Source: Sclerurus mexicanus (taxonomy: Eukaryota; Chordata; Aves; Passeriformes; Furnariidae). Taken from it: a stretch of DNA of 64,000 bases. Below, piece by piece: positions 56,701-64,000 of this stretch. The translations under genes and the position numbers were made by a program. Position 1 is the first letter of the stretch. The number at the start of each line of letters is the position of its first letter. The stretch is from the NCBI GenBank assembly GCA_013396755.1, contig VWZF01003334.1, positions 79,755-143,754 of the forward strand, written 5' to 3'. The notes beneath the pieces are model-generated. The model did not search any database and was not told the DNA's origin. It saw nothing but the letters and a program-made list of their open reading frames with translations.

Positions 56701-59554
56701 AAGCAACATGTTCCCAGCTGGACTCCAGGCTGGAATATTTTTCAGAGTTTCTCTCTTTTTCGTTGTTACAGAGTCCTTTTTGAGGGTGGTATAGCTGATT
56801 TTCCCTCAAAGTTCCATTGTCAAGAAGGCAGGGCATTGGCTAGAAACAATGAGAAAAATCCTGGTCTTGTTTAACAGCAGGAGTAAAATCCACTAGCAAA
56901 CTTTGACTTGCAAGTCAGCAAACACATGGGTTCCGGTTGAATATTCTGAAGTCTTTCATAATAATATAGAATTTTTTCAGAGCATTGTGAAAAACTAGCA
57001 ACCAACAGGGTTTCTTAATTAGTTAAACCAAACCAGTTGGCACTCCAGTTTTGTCTTCTTGAAGGGAAAAACATATTCATTGCATTGAACTCAACAACAG
57101 AGAGTCTTTAAAGTGTGGATCGACTCTTGCTATAATGTAGAAATAGTTTTTAAAAGTTGTTAACTAGCATTTCTGAGCTTTGTCCTGGAGACGGCTGTAA
57201 TTAAAATGTTCGTGACACCAACAGTATACAAGGCATATAAAAGACTTTAATCAATTTACTGGCTTAACCAAGAAGAAAAAGGAGCAAAGCATGTAATTGC
57301 TACAGACAACTGGGCTGTATGACTGTTCTGTGGAAACCAGCATGAACTTCTGGATGCTTATGCATCAGAATGACATTCTTGTGAGCGTAGTCATGCCATT
57401 CATGAGCTGTGTAACCATCAGTCTATTGTAGACCCTCTTCACTGCTGTATGGAGCTTACAGGAATTTTTATTCCAATCTCTGCACATGAAAACTTATTTC
57501 ATCTGAGACCCAAACACATTTTTCATTTCCAAGAAGATGATTAGATGATACATTATATTTGGATACAAAATCTGGATCCCCTTCCATTTTATCTGGCAGA
57601 CATATAAAGACTTCTCCATTGCGTGTATAGCTTTGTTTTTAATGTTAGTGTAGCAATCAAGCAAGAATATGTTCATCATCCTGATACAGCAGTATCCCCA
57701 GTGAACACCATTCCTCCAGAGAAGCTCCCAAAACATTCCCTCCAGGATGCTCAGGAACCTCTATCGACACTTGTTAGACTAATGTTTTTGGGTCGCAACA
57801 GGTCACCCTTGCAACGCTTTCAGGCTTTATAACGCTTAAACTTTTATTTTACATTATTTTATTTTGGAGTTTTGGATGTAATTTTGAAGTACAGACCTTC
57901 ATTTAATACTATTTTCTAAGATAAGACCTTCTTATCAGCAGTATAGTAACAATGAGACACACATTTGCCCTCGCCAAGGTCTTAGCCAACAGGTCATTCC
58001 CTTCCCCACCATACCAGGAACAGAACAAGAGTTGATATTTTCTTCACAGAACTGATCATGAAATCTTCTCTTGATAGAATTTCTCAGTACATTTCCAGAG
58101 GTATACAAAGACAGAATTGTGTGCATTATATTCATTGTGGTCACAACTGCAAGAAATGTAAGGAAGGATGAAATTTTGACTGCAAATAACCAACAGTAGA
58201 ATTTCTTCTGACTTCCTGGGATCCAGTGTTTCACATTCATGCTCCAAATATGTAATCTATGGTCACAATGAAAGAATAGGATGTTTAGGTAATGGAATTT
58301 TTAAAATTATTGCCAGAAAAGTAGAGACTGACAATGTATCACCATGACCAGTCACCTTCTGGAAAATTTATGCAGCAAGATTGACATGAAGACTTAACCA
58401 ATGCCCTAATTTGGTAGCAGCACAAGAACTGAAACACCCTTCAAAGTTCATTCAGCAAAAACAGTTCTGTTTCTCCCTTGCCTTAAGGGCCTCCTAGAGT
58501 GTTTTGTAGACGGGATCAGTTAGGATGGGCTTCTTTTTCAATGCAGAGAGCTGCAAATCACTGGCTTTTGAGAGAAGATAAAATATTTTAACTTGAAGAA
58601 AGAGAATGAATGCCAATGATTTGACATCTGATGGGGATCTGTACCTATTCATACAGACTAATTATCAAATCTGGAAAAAAATATAAATTTGTAGCATTTT
58701 GTTGATAATCATATTTTTACAATATGTGTATTAATAAACATCTCACTTTTCTCCTAGTGTTTACTGTCAAACTGTTTAAAAATGTCATCTGAAAAGAAGT
58801 AGAAACGTTTGAGTGTTTATATAGTAATACTTTCTTTGTGTATTGTGTTATCCATGCAGGACAATGGAAAGCATCTGAAAAATGCTGGTTTTGTAAGTCT
58901 GAAATGTGAGGAATTACAGGCAATATAAACAAATGCGCATCTCTGACGCACATTAAAATTGTTACAGTTATACAGCATGTAAGGCAAGGATAAAACACTG
59001 ATAGCACATCTATCACAGAAAATTATTATTGTTGTTATTTATATTACAATAGGATAACAATTATTATCACGAGAACATCCTATCACTGAAAGGTGTTCCA
59101 AATACAAAACTTAAGCAACTCAGCAAATACAAAACTTGAGAGTGGAAACTCGGGTGCTTTCCCCATGACTGTTCAACTGTTTAAATATGACCCCAATTCA
59201 GCAGCAGTATCAGTTTTATGTAGGCTTAAAAATTAATGACATCTTAAACAATGCCAACAGACGAGCCTTCTTGAAGCCTCAGAACAATATTCTTGGACAG
59301 AGTACAGAAAAGAAAACATTGATTTTGTCTGTTCCTGCAAACACATTGAATTGAAGTCTAGAACTGTATCCATGTAAAAAGCATTTTCTAGTTCAATGTT
59401 TCTTTGGCACGTTTATAATCCATTGATGAAAAATGAATACCACACACATCATAAAATCTTTCTTTACAACATTCAGAATGGCCATGTAAAAAAATTTAAG
59501 AGAATCTCATCCACAAGTCAGTCATTTCTGCAACAGTTTACAGTATGAGCCCGC
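53701..59554. other. Unique non-coding sequence
   Basis: A (ta)n run lies at 53709-53721, directly next to the LTR remnant, and a G-rich run followed by an NF-kappaB-like sequence lies at 56614-56634. A plus-strand 129-codon frame (53508-53897) starts inside the LTR and is fortuitous. No gene or other transposon is recognised in 5.8 kb. Confidence 0.5.
56624..56633. promoter_or_regulatory. NF-kappaB-like site at the end of a G run
   Basis: ggggttttcc fits the GGGRNWYYCC consensus. It follows g5-t-g3 at 56614-56623. Single short sites of this kind occur often by chance. Confidence 0.2.
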
Positions 59555-60172
59555 CATGTGTGCTGGCACCAGAAACCTCCCGTGCCCTGAGCTGCACCCA
59601 AAGCAGCGTGGGCAGCAGGGCAGGGGGGGATTCTGCCCCTCTGCCCCCTCTGGGGAGACCCCCCTGCAGAGCTGCCCCCAGCCCTGGGGTCCCAGCACAG
59701 CAAGGACAGGGAGCTGTGGGAGCGAGGCCAGGGCAGGGACACCAAGGGGATCAGAGGGATGGAGCAGCTCTGCTGGGAGGAAAGGCTGGCAGAGCTGGCA
59801 TTGTTCAGCCTGGAGAAGGGAAGGCTTTGGGGTGACCTCACTGTGGCCTTGCAGTGCCTGAAGGGAGCCCACAGGGAAGGTGGAGAGAGACTATTTCCAA
59901 GGGGCTGGAGTGACAGGACAAGGGGAATGGCTTCACACTGACAGAGAGCAGGGTTAGATTGGATATTGGGGAGAAATCCTTCCCTGTGAGGGTGGGCAGG
60001 CCCTGGCACAGGTTGGGCAGAGAAGCTGTGGCTGCCCCATCCCTGGGAGTGTCCAAGGCCAGGTTGGATGGGGCTCTGAGCGACCTGGACGAGTGGAAGG
60101 TGTCCATGGCAGAGAGGCTGGAATGAGATGATCTTTAAAGTCCCTTGCAACGCAACCCATTCTGAGATCCTG
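59555..60172 (+). mobile_element. CR1 LINE 3' fragment (about 620 bp), best preserved in the window
   Basis: The end of ORF2 is visible from about 59555, and strongly from 'ccctggggtcccagcacagc' (59682). It continues with 'gatggagcagctctgctggg' (ORF2 'MEQLCWEE..' in one frame), 'ttgttcagcctggagaaggg', 'ttagattggatattggggag', 'ctgccccatccctgggagtg' and 'tccaaggccaggttggatgg' to 'cattctgagatcctgtg'. The 59556-59861 region is open in three plus-strand frames and on the minus strand (210 codons, 59518-60150) because of its GC-rich, stop-poor composition. None of these is a gene. It is 5' truncated and so cannot transpose. Confidence 0.93.
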
Positions 60173-63100
60173 TGCTAAACTAGGTAAAGGAAACAATGGA
60201 TTCCAGGCAGCTCAGTGTGGACTGCAATGGGAAGGAAAAGCAGGAAGATGCACGTGGCCAGCTAAGACCATGCTGTGCTCTGCGCTTTAACGCCTCCCGA
60301 TCTGGAATCAACAAAGCCAATCAGTTGGAAGCTAGATGGGATATGCCCCAAACCAGCTCATTTTATATTTGCACTACATCCATTTGATAACTGCACTGAC
60401 ACTGTGCGTGATTAGAAAGTGAGCATAAATTATATCTGTCCCACTGATGAACAATTTTTAGGGATGGTTAATTCCTGCTAGGAAACCAGATGAAATCTTA
60501 TCACATATTCCCATCATCCAAGGGGTGGGGAAAAACCTGTAAACTCCAATAGGAAATATGCAGGGGAAGAGGAGGGTCTAGAGAGCTGTAAGGGAGTTTT
60601 ACTGTGAAAAGGAATTAGGCTCTCTAAGGTCACATCTGCATGGACAATTTCAGACAGCCAAGAATTAACATTGCCATTTACTGAGCTGGCAGGACATGAC
60701 ACACTTTTGATCAGAAGCCAATGTAAATATGCCCAAAAATCTGGAAATGTGATCTCACCCTTTGGAATGACTGCTGCTGCTTTTGCTTTGTTCTGCCCCT
60801 AATGACGGAATGAAGATTTCAATGCATCAAGGAACTCAGGTATAATTTGCCTAGGAGATTCTTACAGCAAGGAAAAAATTCAAATATTCCCATATCTTAA
60901 GTATGAGCAGCATACAAAAAACTTGTGGAAAATGATTTCCTCTTGTGAAGGACTTGAACAACACACAGTCTCAGGGCCAATCTAGAATCCGGAGATGGAA
61001 GCAGATAGGGAGCGAAGAGAAACCTACAGAAATGCAATACAAATGAACACGATTGTATGATATCACAATATTCAGTATTAATTTCGTGCAAACTGTTAGC
61101 TGCAAATCACACTATTCTGTTCTCATCAAGTAGAAGGGCTAAAATAGAATGGGCACAACTGACACCACTGAAAGACAGTTTTATACACTGGATCTACCTT
61201 GCCTTTTAGGTCACTTCTAACACACAAAACTGATTGCTTAAACTATGTCTTTACATAACAGGATTTATGGTTTGTTTCTAATATAAAGTGCATCACCATA
61301 TTATTTGAACTTTGGTGATCTAGTTCTTGCATTTTGATTCTAGAGATTAGTTCTAGGGTTTCTGGTTCTTCCCACTGCAGTCTTGCCAAAATAGTAATAC
61401 TACCAGCCAGAACTCACAGGCAGATAAAATTCTACCCTTTAGACCTTGAACATATTATTTTCTCTTATATGTCTTTAGTAAAAAGGAATATTGCCTCATG
61501 TCCAGGCCTAGAAGTAAACCCAAACCCAAGAAGTTCATCTAGGAATCTGCTCAGACCACATTTCCACAAGTACACACATATTGTGAGACAGCACTAGACA
61601 ACCTATTTGATGCTGCCTCTACATTACGAAAACATCCACGTGTACATCTGTGTCATCTTTGGGGCAGTTGACAAAGACAAGAATTTCATTGGCTTAGGAA
61701 TGATAAATAAGTAGGTGACTTTAACACTTTTTTTTTTTGTCTGCCAGAAGAAATAGAAACCAATTAGTCGATCAAAAAGCATGAAAAATAAAACTGAATT
61801 TTTATCTGTTTGCAGGGTGAGGTCATAATCTAGTAAAACCTGCATTATTTACTTATTCAGTGAACTTTTGTGTATACAGAAGACAAAACTTTTGCTTTTC
61901 ATTAAAAAAATGAAACATGGAAAAAGATTTAAATAAACCCCTAAACTTTCTACAATGCATATTTTATACTGCCAACTACAATGCAGACATTTGGTGTCTC
62001 CTTATTGCTCTGAGAGAGCAATTCATGAACAGTGACTGCTGGTGCAAAAAACCAGCTAAGAAAACCAAAACACCACTGAATAACAGGAGCCACACTAAAG
62101 AAAAGCCCATAAGTCCCCCAGTGAATCACAAGCTCACCATAAGAGAGGTCATTCTTAGTTTATTTACATACCTAAGCATGAACACTTATTTTCCTTTATT
62201 TCATTCAAAACTCTTTTATTACTAAGGCCCTAAGTCTACAATCAATAGAGTGTAGGCACAGAAATTCCACTCCATCTGTTGTTAGCAGGTCTAGAAAGAT
62301 CTATGACTTGATCCAAAGTACAGTAATGTCTAGGGAGAATTCTTCTACTTCCTTCAGTGCGCTTAGAAAGGGCATCTGAGGTCAGCAAGCTGCACTCCTT
62401 CTTCTGTCAGAAATTCCACTGAGGCAGTGCAGTATCAGTCTCCACATAATTACATACATCTTCTTCCTGAAACTGAGGTCAGTCACATTAATCGTAATTT
62501 CATGAGAAAATGACTTTTGGAATTGAACTAGCTCTGTAAAAGAGAAATAAAATACATACTATACATTGGTTATGGCAGTGTTTTGCACTACTCTAAAAAG
62601 ATGCACTGTTTAGTTTTTAAATTTTTCTATTGCTAGAGCTGGAGTTTTTTATAAATGACTTAAGAAATGCCTGACAAAACTCTTATGTTTCAGTACTGAT
62701 TCTTTTGTTATACATCAAAAGTAGTAAGAAATAATAAGCTCCTCAGACTCACCTGAGGCGATGGACTTGGGTATATACTTTGTAAATAGAGATGGGTTTG
62801 TATCAATATTCAGTTGTCTTAATTTTTTAAAATATCAAAAATAATGATGAATCACATCAACACATGATGCCAAATTTAAAAGAGACATAATAGGGAAATG
62901 TTTTCATCATTTCTACAGTTACCTAGAACTTCAACCATGGGCTACCAGAAGATATAATGAAAGCAAAATCATAAATAAACCAAATTTTTTTCCCCATGGA
63001 CTTTTTTCCCTCTCCATATTTGCAATCTGGTAATAGCAATAAAAAAAATAAATAAAAGAACATTGTCCAAAAATATTTCTATCAAGCATAATTTCAGATC

Positions 63101-64000
63101 AATCTTGAATCAATGATACAATCCCAAGAGATTAGAATATATCCATCATTTGCTGAATTGAGATTTGCAGCTTCACAAATCACATGGCATCAGTGGCACG
63201 GAGAATGTCAGTCTCTGTCTCCCTCTGTGCTTGGCTCTTCCTTTAATAAAACGCTTAACTGTTTCTGGGCACATGAAAGGAAAAGTTCCAAACTATGCAG
63301 ATTTCTCTGTCGGACAACTTGATCAAGCTGTTGAAATAAAAAAAAAAGAAAAAGGCAAAAATTCAACCATATTCAGCAACAAAAATTCAACAACCAAATG
63401 TGACAACAGCAAAAGAACCGGAGTAATTTCAATGTATGTAATTTAGTAGTTGAGTTCCTTCAAATAAAACATACACAGGACTAAAAGTATCTTTAAAGTT
63501 GTCAAATTCTACATCGGGTATCTGAAAATTCTAAACAGCCAAGCTGCCACACTAGGAAAATCCCACAGAATCTTCTAAAATTACAGCTGTTGCTTTTATA
63601 AAAGATACTGCTTCTGCTTTAAAATGAACTATTTATACCTGCATATTCAAAACTTCAAAGGCAACTGTTAATTTAAATGGCAGCATGTTTCAATAGTTCC
63701 TACAGGAAAAGTCACAATATTTTCTGCCTCCTTTGTTTATTCCTCTGTTTTATCAGAGTCCCCTACTGCCAAACAATGTGAACTATATACTTATTTGCAG
63801 TAAAGAAAATGGCCCTTTCTTCTCCAGCAAAAAAAGTAAGAACACCATAACAAGACTTGGTAGGTTATATCATATAAATTACATAAAAACAAGGTTTACT
63901 GAAAGGTATCTGAATTTTCTTAATATGATAACATTAATAAATAAAACACACTGCAGAATTCCTTCCTTTTGAAGTTCATCATCATCACCATGGCTAGGCT
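60173..64000. other. Unique non-coding sequence to the window end
   Basis: AT-rich. At about 62310-62370 the order 'gacttgatccaaagtacagt' ... 'tacttccttcagtgcgctt' weakly recalls an old amniote repeat of the 'gatccaaagcccattgaag' type, but it is too degraded to name. A T9 run lies at about 61730 and an A-rich run at 63336-63353. Open frames are at most 102 codons (61917-62225, plus) with no recognised domain. Confidence 0.45.

Noticed and set aside
59518..60150. Longest open frame in the window, 210 codons on the minus strand
   Set aside because: It is almost entirely antisense to the CR1 copy at 59555-60172, which is GC-rich and poor in stops. Its Ser/Pro-rich peptide matches no known domain, and a similar LSLLCWDPRAGG stretch recurs antisense to the CR1 piece at 7.5 kb.
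1..64000. CRISPR arrays, operons, tRNA or rRNA genes
   Set aside because: No regularly spaced direct repeats with unique spacers, no tRNA A/B-box cloverleaf and no rRNA-like blocks were seen. The sequence is vertebrate in character.

Overview
This window looks like non-coding nuclear DNA from a bird, probably a gene desert or the inside of a very long intron. The best evidence is the repeat content. There are CR1 LINE fragments of several subfamilies with the typical avian 3' ends, long-terminal-repeat (LTR) fragments of endogenous retrovirus families that are common in bird genomes, a few weak relics of amniote-wide elements (MIR-like SINEs and a very old CR1/L3-like LINE), and otherwise AT-rich, low-repeat sequence. 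I cannot name the species. Repeat names come from recall of consensus sequences, because no search could be run.

Layout. 1-507: degenerate LTR with tandem U3 repeats, cut by the window edge. 508-24.0 kb: mostly unique sequence with a MIR-like relic (3.6 kb), a CR1 tail (5.5 kb), a CR1 fragment ending exactly at the only N (7.6 kb), CR1 pieces at 12.95-13.17 kb, a head-to-head CR1 pair at 14.6-15.0 kb, and a CR1 at 20.2-20.5 kb. A weak candidate terminal coding exon lies just past that last CR1, on the minus strand. 24.05-24.58 kb: decayed solo LTR of a second family. 28.75-28.93 kb: minus-strand CR1. 32.65-32.78 kb: MIR-like SINE. 35.6-36.8 kb: very old LINE reverse-transcriptase relic. 39.37-39.47 kb: another MIR-like relic. 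43.0-44.2 kb: frameshifted CR1 pol fragment. 46.9-47.4 kb: CR1. 53.35-53.70 kb: minus-strand copy of the same LTR family as at 1-507. 59.55-60.17 kb: the best-preserved CR1.

No convincing protein-coding gene, rRNA, tRNA, CRISPR array or prokaryotic feature is visible. The longest open frames (210 and 175 codons) lie antisense to CR1 copies and are artefacts. All mobile elements seen are fragmentary and look inactive. I found no previously undescribed biological system. The items most worth checking are the 20.8 kb exon candidate, the N-associated break at 7.6 kb, the very old LINE at 35.6 kb, and a few well-formed regulatory-type palindromes (2.1, 9.9 and 29.5 kb).
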